Origin: CAVPJW01 sp963705525
Lineage (GTDB): Bacteria > Acidobacteriota > Vicinamibacteria > Vicinamibacterales > CAVPJW01
NCBI GenBank assembly: GCA_963705525.1
Contig: CAVPJW010000002.1
Coordinates: 868,001 to 932,000, forward strand
Reading direction: 5' to 3'
DNA length: 64,000 bases
The position numbers were made by a program, and so were the translations under genes. Of the stretch, positions 9,268 to 18,249 are shown one piece after another. The notes below the pieces were generated by a model. That model was not told where the DNA came from, searched no databases, and worked only from the letters and a program-made list of their open reading frames with translations. Within the stretch, counting starts at the first letter, position 1, and every line of letters starts with the position of its first letter.

Positions 9268-10341
9268 TCAGCGGTCGGGAAAGAGCTCAGGCCACTGATC
9301 GTTTGCCGGAGAGAACGTGAGCCGCGCCGCGGTGGACCACGAACGGCCAAGCTGCCACGCGAAGATCTCGTAGTCGGCCCGGTCGTGTTCGTGACCACGC
9401 GCGGAAGCTCCCCAGGTGAGCCAGCGGCCGTCTCTCGATACGGTGGGGAAATATTCGTGACTGTAGTCACCCGGAAGATCGATCAGTACGGAGTCGGGCA
9501 TGCCGATGCCGTCCGCTTTCATGACCCGGGTACCGCCGCTGCCGGCGGATCCCTCGATCCAGATGGCGGTTCGCGTCCCGGGCACCCACGTAATCTGGCA
9601 CGCGCTCGGGTTCGACGAGATCGGCGTGTACTGTCTGCGGCCGGCGTCCCAGACGCCAACACCGCGCCGCTTTCTCGACACGCCGCGCAACGTGACGGCC
9701 AGCAATCCTTCATCAGAGAGCGCCGGGTCGTTGACGGCGCCTTCGATGGGCGGTTCATCGCCGGCGACAAGGGTGACTTCGCGACTGGAAGCGAGGTCCA
9801 GCGACACCACACGGTTCTCATTGATGCGAACGAAGGCGAGCCCCTTGCCATCCGGCGTCCAGGTCGCATGGTCGGCGCGCTCGGCGACACGCCGCTCACC
9901 CGTGCCGTCGGCCTGCATCACAAACAGGTCGGACGCGCCGCCTTCGCGGAAGGACGCCCATTCGCGTCGAGTTCTGAGAAACGAGATCTGTCGTCCATCG
10001 GGTGAAAAACGCGGAAGATAGTCCACGTGAGAATTGTGCGTCAGCTGACGAACACGACCGGTTGAGAGATCGGTAAGGTAGATTTCGTGATTGCCGCTCC
10101 TGTTCGAAGCCCAAATCAGGCGACCCCTGACTTCTCGACCCAGCCGTCGCAAGGCCTCCTCTTCCTGCGCCTCATCCGCCAGGGTCGTTGACGGCACTGT
10201 GGGTGGAATCCACCTCGTGTACAACCGTTCCGCAGCAGGGATGTACTCCAGCAACCGGCGTGGCGTCGACGCTGCAATCGCCAGCACCCCCAGTGCGACC
10301 ACGAATAAGGTTCCGAGAACGGCGCGGCGCGATCGTGTCAC
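9268..10341 (-). CDS. TolB/WD40-like (PD40) beta-propeller protein, membrane-anchored
   Basis: The 357-residue product has an N-terminal membrane anchor at about residues 7-25, so the rest is probably periplasmic. The body is built of repeated PD40-type blades, such as IWASNRSGNHEIYLTDL followed by RFSPDGRQISFLR, TWTPDGKGLAFVR and TVSRDGRWLTWGA. Such propellers usually bind proteins or substrates rather than catalyse. The stop is at 9268-9270. It lies 41 nt downstream of the membrane protein gene at 10383-12104 and could be co-transcribed with it. No specific function can be assigned. Confidence 0.75.
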   Translation of the reverse strand: MTRSRRAVLGTLFVVALGVLAIAASTPRRLLEYIPAAERLYTRWIPPTVPSTTLADEAQEEEALRRLGREVRGRLIWASNRSGNHEIYLTDLSTGRVRQLTHNSHVDYLPRFSPDGRQISFLRTRREWASFREGGASDLFVMQADGTGERRVAERADHATWTPDGKGLAFVRINENRVVSLDLASSREVTLVAGDEPPIEGAVNDPALSDEGLLAVTLRGVSRKRRGVGVWDAGRRQYTPISSNPSACQITWVPGTRTAIWIEGSAGSGGTRVMKADGIGMPDSVLIDLPGDYSHEYFPTVSRDGRWLTWGASARGHEHDRADYEIFAWQLGRSWSTAARLTFSPANDQWPELFPDR

Positions 10342-10382
10342 GTGGTCACAACCTCAGCCGGATGGCGAACATATGGACTTAC

Positions 10383-12104
10383 TCAATCAGACGGTCCACC
10401 GGACGCCATGGCCGACGGCACGAGCAGGTACAGCCTCAGATTCTGGGCACTCGCCACCTGATGCAGGTATGGACTCGCTTGAAAGGTCTGAAGAATATCG
10501 GCGACGTACTTCTCGGGCAGGAGATCGGTATGGAGCACAACGTAACGCACATTGCGGGCCTGAAGGGCGCCGACGGCGGACGCCGAGGGGAACTCGGCCA
10601 TCGCCTGAACAATCTTGAGATACGACGGGGGCCTGAACCCGCTGTATCCGTTGACGAGCGGCCTCCAGTGCTCGGTGGACGCCAGGACGTACGGTGCATT
10701 GCGAAAGATCGCTCGCCGACCATACAACGGCAACTCGACGACCGCGCCCGGGACGGGATCGTCCGCGAGGATGCGATAGAGAGCCGGAATGCGCTCGAAG
10801 CGCGTGTATTTGACGGGCGCGTACAGACTCTCCACATTTGCCACGAAGACGGCGCCGAGAGGCACGACGAGCGCCCAGACAGACGTTCCGACGCGTCGCC
10901 TGACCTCGGCAAGGCCCAGGCCCGCCAGGGCGGCCATGCTGAAAAGCACCAGGCTTCCCCATCGACCGACGGCTCTGATTCCCTCGAGCGGCGGGAACAG
11001 CCGGTAGGCCAGTTCGTACACGGGCGTCCTCGTGCCCATCGACAGGACAAAGCCTGTCACGGCAATCGCGACGAACATGCGAACACGCCGACGATCTTCC
11101 GAAACGCGTATGAGCATCACGGCGCATGCGGCCATCAGGAGAGCGACCGCACCCGGAAAGAGCGACGTCTTCGTACCCGTAATGGTTCGCCGGACCGACC
11201 GGCTCCAGAAATCAAAGTGCAGGTTGCTCACCGACACCAGGTAGTTCATGGGCGATACGGAGTACGACTCGACGGTTTTCAACTGCCGGGTGAGTCCCTG
11301 CGTCCGGTGAACGATGGCGTAGGGCCAGAGCACCGGAACAACAATGACAGTCGTGAGGGCTGCCGCGAGTGCAACGCGCGGCAACGTGCGACGCATCCGG
11401 GGTCCCTGCCACTCCGGCCATCGGATCAGGAAGGCCGCGGCCAGAGCAAAGACTGTGAAGATCCCGAGGTATCCAGAGGTCAGGCAGATCAGCGTGACGA
11501 AGAGTGCGAGCCAGTATGCGTCCCTATGTCGGTCGCCGATCAGCAGACGATCGAGTGCCCATATCGCCAGCGGCAGCCACTCCGCGTGAATCGCCTGCAG
11601 ATGCGGCAGACGAGTCATGGTCTGCGAGTTGAACGCAAAAAGAGACCCCGCAAGGAGGCCCGCCCACCGGTCTCCGGTCCATGCCGTGATGACACCCGCC
11701 ATGGCTACGCCGCAGAGAACCAATCCCAGCAGCAGGACGAGGTTATAGGTCAGGACCGGTGAGGCGCCGGCCCAGCGAAGCGGCATCGCCAGCACGCCCG
11801 GCACGATCAGTGGCTCGGAGAAGGCCAGCGTATACCGCTCGGGATGGAAGATGTTGGCGTCGAAGAGGTGTTGGGGGTCGGTCGGCAACCGATGTGCCAC
11901 CCACGAAATGATCCATTCGTTGAGCTGCGCATCCGCATTGTCATTGCGTGACAGGTGACCGGGATCTGTGGCAAGCGGCCACGTGTGGACGATGGCGAGC
12001 AGCGCGAAGAAGATGATGGTCGCGGCTGGACGAAAGGGTTCCGCTCCAGCCGTCGCGTGGCGGGCGTCGACGCGGACTCCACTTTCTTGCGGTTCGAGCG
12101 ACAT
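10383..12104 (-). CDS. Large polytopic membrane protein, GT-C-like
   Basis: The 573-residue protein has about ten hydrophobic segments after a 30-residue cytoplasmic N-terminus, and a soluble C-terminal tail of about 150 residues. In the first extracytoplasmic loop it has an acidic cluster, NDNADAQLNEW. The FHPERYTLAFSEPLI segment is typical of uncharacterised membrane proteins of Acidobacteriota related to GT-C enzymes. It is plausibly a lipid-linked sugar transferase, but I do not recognise a defined family. It is divergent from the CotH gene across an intergenic region with a palindrome. Confidence 0.6.
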   Translation of the reverse strand: MSLEPQESGVRVDARHATAGAEPFRPAATIIFFALLAIVHTWPLATDPGHLSRNDNADAQLNEWIISWVAHRLPTDPQHLFDANIFHPERYTLAFSEPLIVPGVLAMPLRWAGASPVLTYNLVLLLGLVLCGVAMAGVITAWTGDRWAGLLAGSLFAFNSQTMTRLPHLQAIHAEWLPLAIWALDRLLIGDRHRDAYWLALFVTLICLTSGYLGIFTVFALAAAFLIRWPEWQGPRMRRTLPRVALAAALTTVIVVPVLWPYAIVHRTQGLTRQLKTVESYSVSPMNYLVSVSNLHFDFWSRSVRRTITGTKTSLFPGAVALLMAACAVMLIRVSEDRRRVRMFVAIAVTGFVLSMGTRTPVYELAYRLFPPLEGIRAVGRWGSLVLFSMAALAGLGLAEVRRRVGTSVWALVVPLGAVFVANVESLYAPVKYTRFERIPALYRILADDPVPGAVVELPLYGRRAIFRNAPYVLASTEHWRPLVNGYSGFRPPSYLKIVQAMAEFPSASAVGALQARNVRYVVLHTDLLPEKYVADILQTFQASPYLHQVASAQNLRLYLLVPSAMASGGPSD

Positions 12105-12144
12105 GCTGTGTCAGGCCCGCTGCGACTGGAGATCCTCGGGAGTC

Positions 12145-12162
12145 ATTTTTCTCAAGAAAAAT
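12145..12162. promoter_or_regulatory. Perfect inverted repeat in divergent intergenic region
   Basis: The arms ATTTTTCT and AGAAAAAT are exact reverse complements separated by 2 nt. This A/T-rich palindrome sits between two divergent genes (starts 12104 and 12250) in GC-rich DNA. A dimeric regulator could bind it; a short hairpin is another possibility. No matching site was seen elsewhere in the window. Confidence 0.4.
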
Positions 12163-12249
12163 TCCAGTAGCGCATTTTCCTCGTAAATCGTAGATTAGTG
12201 ATTGTTCGGTTCCTGCCGCGCCACTCCAACGGGGGCGGCGCCGCTCCTC

Positions 12250-13845
12250 ATGCACTTGGCGTTCGCCACACTCCGTCGCCAGCGGCTGATCCTGCTCCTT
12301 GTTCCGCTGGGTCTGGTGCTGGTCGGTCTGCTGGCCGAGCCGGCTCGCAGGTTTGCGACGCTCCGCTTCGCCGCCCAGCGAACAGCCGATGCCATGCCCA
12401 GCAGCACCGTCCTGTCACCCGAGGAGGTGGCCCGCGGATATCCGCTGCTGTCAGTGTACGTCGAACCGAAAGACTTGAAGGATCCCAGCACGGGCCTCTG
12501 GCCGAACAAGCTCAAGAAAGGTCCCGAGTGGGAGCGGCCCGCCACGGTGTCGTATTTCGATGGCGGCCGGCTGCTGTTCGCCAGCGGCGCGGGCATTCGG
12601 GTCCATGGCGATCTGAGCCGGCGCATTTCCCCGGTGCTGAGTTACCGGTTGTACTTCAGACGACAGTACGGCGCCGAAGAGTTCAAGCCCGGCCTGCTCT
12701 TCGACAAGACCAGCGAACCCCTGCGCCACCTGGTCCTCCACAATGATCTGTTCTGGGACGGCCAGTCGATGTACTGGCACTTCATCGATCCACTGGCATA
12801 CGACATCGCACACGAGATCGGCTGCATCACCGTGCAAACCAAACCGGTGCGCTTCTTCCTGGACGGGGAGTTCCAGGGCGTCTACGTCGCCACTGAGCAC
12901 ATCAGCACGGCGTTCTTCAAGTCGCACTTCGGTCACTCCGATTTCAACCGCAGCAAACGAGCGTACGATGAACTCTATCGTCAGGTGACCAGCCAGCGCC
13001 CTCTCACTATGGCTAATGTATCCCAGGTCGTGGATCTGGAGAATCTGACCAGATGGTACCTATCGGTGTTGTTTTGCGCGACGGACGACACCTATCAGGG
13101 CGCGCAGCTTCGTGACGAGACCAGAGCCGGCTCGCGGTGGTTCTGGATCAACTGGGATATGGACCATAGCTTCCTCGATTTCGACGGCCGCGCGCCGGTT
13201 CCGTGGGAACACGACACGTTCCGGCTGATGATGGAACGCGTGGCCGAGAGGCGACGCGGACGGCAGGACAACGAAGTGCGGGCTTACATCCTGACCACGC
13301 TCATCGCGGAGGATCCGGACTATCGCGAGTACTTCAAGAAGATGTTTGTCGAAATGATGAACTACCGGATCACACCGGCGTTTCTCGATGAGCGCTTCAA
13401 CTACTACGCGCGAATTGCCCACACGTATGGCGTTGCCGACACACGGTACCTGCAGGGCTTGCGGGAATTTCTCACCCGTCGGCCGGCGGTGCTTCGAAGG
13501 CTGGCCGAGGAGTACCTCAATACCCCACCCAGCGTTCGCGTGACGCTCGGGGGGACGGGGCACGTGCCGCTCCTCGTTGACGGCTACGCCGCACCCACTG
13601 ACTTCTCAGGATTCTATTTCAAGGATCAGTCTCTCCAAGTCACCGTAGCCGAAGCCGATCGGCCTGTCTTCTCCTACTGGACCATCAACGGCCAGCGTCA
13701 GGGATCCGATCCAGTCCTCCACGTCCGCACATCGTCGAACCTGGACATCAGAGCCGTGTTTCGCCCCGGGCCAGAGTTGTCGATGACCCACGCCGGTCGT
13801 GCGACTGATGACAAACACTTCGCACGACTGAACACCTCGCGGTAA
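12250..13845 (+). CDS. CotH-kinase family protein
   Basis: The 531-residue product has an N-terminal signal anchor (about residues 9-28) and a CotH-type atypical kinase domain. Recognisable elements are SYRLYFRRQYGAEEF, the RFFLDGEFQGVYVATEHI strand pair, a DDTYQGAQLRDE block, and NWDMDHSFLDFDG, which carries the metal-binding Asp residues. CotH proteins phosphorylate secreted or surface proteins. The C-terminus (about 430-531) is an all-beta region. ATG 12250 is preferred because it starts the signal anchor; a TTG 48 nt upstream keeps the frame open. It faces the FGE-like, DUF4956 and VTC genes, which commonly neighbour CotH genes in other phyla. The substrate is unknown. Confidence 0.8.
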   Translation: MHLAFATLRRQRLILLLVPLGLVLVGLLAEPARRFATLRFAAQRTADAMPSSTVLSPEEVARGYPLLSVYVEPKDLKDPSTGLWPNKLKKGPEWERPATVSYFDGGRLLFASGAGIRVHGDLSRRISPVLSYRLYFRRQYGAEEFKPGLLFDKTSEPLRHLVLHNDLFWDGQSMYWHFIDPLAYDIAHEIGCITVQTKPVRFFLDGEFQGVYVATEHISTAFFKSHFGHSDFNRSKRAYDELYRQVTSQRPLTMANVSQVVDLENLTRWYLSVLFCATDDTYQGAQLRDETRAGSRWFWINWDMDHSFLDFDGRAPVPWEHDTFRLMMERVAERRRGRQDNEVRAYILTTLIAEDPDYREYFKKMFVEMMNYRITPAFLDERFNYYARIAHTYGVADTRYLQGLREFLTRRPAVLRRLAEEYLNTPPSVRVTLGGTGHVPLLVDGYAAPTDFSGFYFKDQSLQVTVAEADRPVFSYWTINGQRQGSDPVLHVRTSSNLDIRAVFRPGPELSMTHAGRATDDKHFARLNTSR

Positions 13846-13940
13846 GCTCAGCATCATTTATCCGCTGTTATGAGGTTTTTGCTTGGCCGTCGCGCGGCCT
13901 GCGCGGTTCTCGGGAATCCGTGTGCCCGTCTGGCGCGTGC

Positions 13941-14789
13941 TCAGCGCGCGCAGCGGAACCCGATGTAGAGGTTGTAGCGTCCGACCGCCGAGAGTCGCGA
14001 TCGGAAGGACGAGGCCAGTCTCTTCGGATCGCTGTCCCACGACCCTCCGCGAATCACGCGAAACTCGTTCTCTGGAGGACCCTGGGGATCGGTGTCGGGA
14101 GATTGGGCGTAGTAGGTTTCCTGGTAGGAATCGTTCACCCACTCCCAGAGATTGCCTGCCATGTCGTACAGGCCGAAGCCGTTCGGTGGAAAGGAGCCGA
14201 CCGGCGAGGCGGCCGAGTACGCATCGCTGTCGTTCCCCTGGCCGAGTGCATTGGCCAGCTTCGGATCGAAAGAATCGCCCCACGGATACACCGTACCGTC
14301 TCGCCCACCGCGGGCCGCGTACTCCCACTCGGCCTCGGTCGGAAGGCGTCCCCCGGCCCACTGGCAGAACGCGCGCGCTTCGAGCCAGGTGACGTTCATG
14401 AGCGGCGGGCGTTCACCAGTGTTCCAGGACGGCTGGCGCGGCGTGCGAAGCCCAGAGGCCGCCGCGTACGCCTCGTACTCGCGCACGGTGATCTCCGTCG
14501 CCGTCATCGCGAAGGACCGGGTTATGTGAATCTCGTGCCGCGGCAGCTCTCGTCGGCTGCAATTGGTTGTGTCCTGCGGCACGCAGCCCATCATGAACTG
14601 ACCAGCCGGGATCCGGACCCAGCGGATGTGATTACCGTCGATACCCGCCGTGGAAGATTGAGTCGTCTTGTCGGACTGCCCTGAAGGCCGGGCCAGCGCG
14701 TGCCCGAACGACAGCGCAAGCACCACGCTCGCACTGGCCATCCTCGCGAATTGTCGACGCGGTTGGCGCGGCTGTCGGAATGGAGTCAT
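13941..14789 (-). CDS. Secreted SUMF1/FGE-fold protein, probably not a true formylglycine synthase
   Basis: The 282-residue product has a signal peptide (about residues 1-33) and a full SUMF1 domain: IPAGQFMMGC near the start, then EITVREYEAYAAAS, RLPTEAEWEYAARGG, GLYDMAGNLWEWVND, and a C-terminal RVIRGGSWDS...GFRCAR. Genuine formylglycine-generating enzymes need a Cys pair near the end. Only the last Cys (in GFRCAR) is present; the preceding arginine-rich stretch SSFRSR lacks the partner. The fold is therefore more likely used for another role, such as sugar or protein binding. It is the last gene of the VTC-DUF4956 run, 57 nt after DUF4956. Confidence 0.8.
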   Translation of the reverse strand: MTPFRQPRQPRRQFARMASASVVLALSFGHALARPSGQSDKTTQSSTAGIDGNHIRWVRIPAGQFMMGCVPQDTTNCSRRELPRHEIHITRSFAMTATEITVREYEAYAAASGLRTPRQPSWNTGERPPLMNVTWLEARAFCQWAGGRLPTEAEWEYAARGGRDGTVYPWGDSFDPKLANALGQGNDSDAYSAASPVGSFPPNGFGLYDMAGNLWEWVNDSYQETYYAQSPDTDPQGPPENEFRVIRGGSWDSDPKRLASSFRSRLSAVGRYNLYIGFRCAR

Positions 14790-14846
14790 CGGGCAGACCG
14801 AGGAGCGCGCAGTTTGCCGATCCAGCGCCCGACGATCAGGCGATCG

Positions 14847-15557
14847 CTACAGCGCCCCGGGGCGGTTGAAGAACACGTTGTAGTTCGACCCCGCCGCCTG
14901 CGCCTGAAGGTCGGCCTGCAGCGCGAGAAGCGACTGGTTTGTCAGGCCGCCGAAATTGTAGGAAATCACCATCTCCTCGCTCGTCTTCGACACGCTCTCG
15001 AGCCGCGCCTTCGACAACCGCTTTTCGATGAGGGCACTGATCGCCGCGCCATTCTCGAGATAGCTCTTGGCCGGCACCGAGACCACGATGAGACCGTCAC
15101 GAGAGGCGCCGCGCATGGCGCGCGGGGCCAGCGACTGGATGATCAGCGCGATGACGGCGATCAGGAGCACGAGACCGAGGAACATGATCTTGAACGTCGC
15201 GCACGCAATGGACGTGGCGATGACGAGCATGATGAAGCCGATTTCCTCCGGCTCCTTGATGGGCGTCCGGAAGCGGACGATCGACAGTGCACCGAGCAAG
15301 CCGAGCGACAGCGGCAGGGAGAACTGGATGGCAACGAAGATGCCTGTAATCGAGATGCCGAGCAGCGGAAATGCACGGTGCACCTGACTGCCCGTCGCCC
15401 GGCTGGAATAGAACTGTACGTACAGATATGAGATGAAAAAGGCACTCAGGAGCGAGATCGTCATCAAGAACAGGAACGATCCGAACCCGACCTGATTCAT
15501 CGCCACGTTGTTACCGGCGGCGAGCGTTGAGAGGATGCTGTTCAACTGCTTCTGCAT
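14847..15557 (-). CDS. DUF4956 membrane protein
   Basis: The 236-residue protein has about four membrane helices (residues 25-150) and a soluble C-terminal domain. The signature SIVRFRTPIKEPEEIGFI marks the DUF4956 family, whose biochemical role is not established. ATG 15557 is chosen because AAAGGA lies at good spacing upstream; the frame remains open further upstream. It follows the VTC gene after 22 nt. The VTC-DUF4956 pair recurs in many bacteria, so the two proteins may act as an enzyme and membrane partner, by analogy with the eukaryotic VTC complex in which polymer synthesis is coupled to translocation. That is inference. Confidence 0.85.
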   Translation of the reverse strand: MQKQLNSILSTLAAGNNVAMNQVGFGSFLFLMTISLLSAFFISYLYVQFYSSRATGSQVHRAFPLLGISITGIFVAIQFSLPLSLGLLGALSIVRFRTPIKEPEEIGFIMLVIATSIACATFKIMFLGLVLLIAVIALIIQSLAPRAMRGASRDGLIVVSVPAKSYLENGAAISALIEKRLSKARLESVSKTSEEMVISYNFGGLTNQSLLALQADLQAQAAGSNYNVFFNRPGAL

Positions 15558-15579
15558 ACGGTCCTTTCGGGCAGAAAGC

Positions 15580-16314
15580 TCATACCGATACCCGCAGCAT
15601 CTGCAGGTAGCAGCCAGTAAGTTTCGAGAACGCGGCCTTCCGCCCGCCGCGCGCGATGAGCCCGTACAACGCGGGCGGCAGACTGTCCGTCTTTCCCTTG
15701 ATCTCGGCAACCGCCACCGGAAGGCGTGCTGGCGCGGCGGGGCGCATCGCCTGTCGATTCCAGGCCGGCGCACTGATGTGCTGATCGAACGAGACCCTGA
15801 CACCAGAGGCGGGTTCGATGAATCGGAATCGCTCGTATCGAACCAGCATCCAGGGCACCACGGCGGGATCAACCGGATACCCCGCCGTTCGCAGCCGCTG
15901 TGGGATCAAACGAAGCCGTGGATCATCGAGCGGCAGGCTCGCCACCCAGGACCCCGTAAACGGCATCTCGAGGTGGGCTTTGTCGCGGCAATTCCCGACG
16001 CGGTATTTTCCCTCGAGAAACGCGAAGCTATCGCGCGTGGGATCCGTCGGATCCCGATACCAGCGCAGCCGAATCTTTGTCTTCAAGTAGTCGCTATTCA
16101 GTTTCTCGAAAAGAGAAGCGCCGGACGGCGTGTCGTAATAAATGCTGGACACGATGCCTCGCGGATACACGGGATCGGGCGCGCAGACGCGCTTCAGCCA
16201 GTCGAGCACGGAGCTCGCGCACTGAATTGGAACGATGAACTTCAGCTCGTGCTCGAGAATGTCGTCGTCCGGTAGAGGCCGCGAATCAGCGGTTTCTGCG
16301 AGGGCGTTCGTCAT
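15580..16314 (-). CDS. VTC-domain polyphosphate polymerase
   Basis: The domain is related to the yeast VTC4 tunnel enzyme that makes inorganic polyphosphate from ATP. Seen here are the opening HELKFIV strand, SSIYYDTP, the basic strand KTKIRLRWY, the acidic/basic pair in LEGKYR, the RYERFRF strand and the metal-site VAEIKGK, ending in SKLTGCYLQM. These are the conserved charged strands of the triphosphate-tunnel fold. The protein is 244 residues from ATG 16314, or 253 if the GTG at 16341 is used; no clear ribosome site separates them. It is soluble, and a membrane partner would be supplied by the adjacent DUF4956 gene. Product polymer and direction of export are untested. Confidence 0.85.
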   Translation of the reverse strand: MTNALAETADSRPLPDDDILEHELKFIVPIQCASSVLDWLKRVCAPDPVYPRGIVSSIYYDTPSGASLFEKLNSDYLKTKIRLRWYRDPTDPTRDSFAFLEGKYRVGNCRDKAHLEMPFTGSWVASLPLDDPRLRLIPQRLRTAGYPVDPAVVPWMLVRYERFRFIEPASGVRVSFDQHISAPAWNRQAMRPAAPARLPVAVAEIKGKTDSLPPALYGLIARGGRKAAFSKLTGCYLQMLRVSV

Positions 16315-16408
16315 GCGGTCAGGACGAGCGAAGTCTAGCACAATAAAAACGCAGTAGTTCGAGGCACACGCGGTCCATCGACGTCCCAGCCCGCAGTGAA
16401 CAGGGCCA

Positions 16409-17431
16409 TCACGCCGTTGCGGTCGTGGATTCGGATCGTGGAATTCCCGGCCTCATCAACCAGAGCAATGCGGCGGCTCCGAGCGTGTACTCGACCAGCT
16501 GGGAGATCGCGTGGGCGACGATTCCGGAAATGATGGCATGCTCGCGGCTGAATCCGAGGCGCGTGAACGTGAACGCCCACGCGCCTTCGAACGTGCCGAA
16601 GCCGGCGATCCCGTGAATCGGGAGCGCCGCAGCGATCTCGGCGCCCACCACGCCCAGGAACACGCGAAAGAATCCGGACGTCCCCACGCTGTAGCCGTAG
16701 GGCGTCATCACGGCCAGAAACAGCGCGTAGTAACTGCCGAACTTGCAGAGCCTGATGATGGCGGAGATTCCGAACACCTGGAGGAACACGCCGCGCCTCC
16801 GCGTGTCACGCAGGTGCTCCGCGGTTTCATCCAGTTTCCCGGCTACCCTGGCGAGTCGGGCGCTTGCTGTTCGCCGTCTGAGGATCCGTGCCGCAAGCCT
16901 CACCAGCGGCTCGGCAAGCCGCATCGTGACGACCGCCGCTACCGCGAGCGCGCCGCTCGCCGCCATCAACCATCCGACCGAAAACCCGTCTCCCCCGCCA
17001 ACGATCACCAGCGCCAGAACCAGAAGCGGAGCCAGTGCGGCCATGTCGAACAGAATCGACAAGGCCAGGCTCGCCAGCCCCTCTTCGGCCGGCCGGCCGG
17101 CGCGCCGTGACAACAGGTAGACGTACGACAGCTCGCCCAGGCGCGCGGGAATCAGGTCGATGAAGAGATTTCGCGCCAGCGTGACCGCGAGCATGACGCG
17201 GAACGGTACTCGCCGGGCGAGCAGAATCCAGAAGCGCGATGCGCGTGCGAGGACACCGACCACGGTCAGCGCGCCGTACGCCATCAGCGGACCGGCCGCC
17301 ATGCGCCGAACCGCCCGGATCAGCTCCGCCGGATCGATCTGAGAGATCAGATACCAGAAAATGCCGGCAGAGATCGCCGCTGACAGAACCCATGGCAACC
17401 AACGACCACCGAACAGTTGAGGGGGATTCAA
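16409..17431 (-). CDS. UPF0104/LPG-synthase-TM-type flippase-like protein
   Basis: The 340-residue protein has about eight membrane helices and the family's landmarks: an N-terminal helix followed by IDPAELIRAVRRM, the cytoplasmic-loop element NLFIDLIPARLGELSYVYLL, and a late GIAGFGTFEGAWAFTF segment. Relatives form the transmembrane part of lysyl-phosphatidylglycerol synthases and AglD-like proteins and may move lipid-linked molecules across the membrane. No synthetase domain is attached. Its start overlaps the stop of the acyltransferase gene by 4 nt. It is one of three such proteins in this window. Confidence 0.78.
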   Translation of the reverse strand: MNPPQLFGGRWLPWVLSAAISAGIFWYLISQIDPAELIRAVRRMAAGPLMAYGALTVVGVLARASRFWILLARRVPFRVMLAVTLARNLFIDLIPARLGELSYVYLLSRRAGRPAEEGLASLALSILFDMAALAPLLVLALVIVGGGDGFSVGWLMAASGALAVAAVVTMRLAEPLVRLAARILRRRTASARLARVAGKLDETAEHLRDTRRRGVFLQVFGISAIIRLCKFGSYYALFLAVMTPYGYSVGTSGFFRVFLGVVGAEIAAALPIHGIAGFGTFEGAWAFTFTRLGFSREHAIISGIVAHAISQLVEYTLGAAALLWLMRPGIPRSESTTATA

Positions 17432-18204
17432 GAGGAGCGCGATTCAATGGCCGCGCGGCGATCGCGAAGGACTCGTGCAGGGGTACCCGCCGCCACGGCG
17501 AAGTCGGGCAGGTCACCTGTCACGACGGCATTCGCTCCGACGACGACGTCGTGGCCCAGGGTGACGCCATCGAGAATCGACACGCCCGTGCCAATCCAGC
17601 TGTTCGCGCCAATCTGAATGCCTCGTGACGACCGAGGCTGATCGATGACCGCGACGTCGGTCCGATCGAAGTCATGACCGCCTCCGACAATCGAGACATA
17701 GCCCGCAATCAGCGTGTTGGCGCCGATTCGCACGGTGCTCATCGAGAACACCGTGCAGAACGAGCTGATGTTGACGCCGTCTTCGAGCTCCAGATCGCCG
17801 TCTTTCGTATGAAGGCTCGTGTGGCGGCCGACGAAGACGCCGCTGCCAATCGAAATGCCGCGGTTCGATCGCCCCTTGGCGTCGATCACCGCGCCGTCGT
17901 CTATGACGACGTTGTTGCCGATGCGAATCTTGTGTGGATGACGCAGCACGACATCGGCGCCGAAGAAGACGTTTCGGCCGCACGAGCCAAGCAGGTACGG
18001 ATAGAGTTTTGACCGGAGCGCGAGGCCAAGCGCGCCGACCCGGCGGCACGCAAGCATGGTGATCAGCTCGTACTTCAAGAGCGAAGACCAGCTCGTGTCG
18101 CCAATCACGAGCTCCTGGTATCGCTGGCGCTTGCTTTGACCGCCCTCGAAGATCGCGCGGGGAACGTTATCGAGCTTTTCGGCCACCGCGCGTAAGAATA
18201 GCAC
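17428..18204 (-). CDS. Hexapeptide-repeat acyltransferase (LbH fold)
   Basis: The 258-residue protein has a helical N-terminus and then a left-handed beta-helix made of imperfect hexapeptide repeats, for example IRIGNNVVIDDGAVI, ISIGSGVFVGRHTSL, VRIGANTLIAGYVSI and IQIGANSWIGTGVSI. The family transfers acetyl or other acyl groups to sugars; WbbJ/LpxA-like enzymes are the nearest kind. A catalytic-site-like histidine is in GGGHDFDR. It lies in the glycan operon, 45 nt after a flippase-like gene and overlapping the next. It probably acetylates a surface-polysaccharide sugar; the acceptor is unknown. Confidence 0.85.
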   Translation of the reverse strand: MLFLRAVAEKLDNVPRAIFEGGQSKRQRYQELVIGDTSWSSLLKYELITMLACRRVGALGLALRSKLYPYLLGSCGRNVFFGADVVLRHPHKIRIGNNVVIDDGAVIDAKGRSNRGISIGSGVFVGRHTSLHTKDGDLELEDGVNISSFCTVFSMSTVRIGANTLIAGYVSIVGGGHDFDRTDVAVIDQPRSSRGIQIGANSWIGTGVSILDGVTLGHDVVVGANAVVTGDLPDFAVAAGTPARVLRDRRAAIESRSS

Positions 18205-18249
18205 AGCGATTCTCGGGTCACTCCTGCGCTGCCCCTCGCCGGAGAGCCG

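Noticed and set aside
7974..9320. 448-codon plus-strand frame
   Set aside because: Shadow of the sulfatase-like gene; the true coding strand shows family motifs in three frames.
10188..11762. 524-codon plus-strand frame
   Set aside because: Shadow of the minus-strand membrane protein at 10383-12104; no recognisable domain.
13846..13940. Terminator between CotH and the FGE-like gene
   Set aside because: A short GGCCG/CGGCC stem is present but without a T-run in the right place for either gene.
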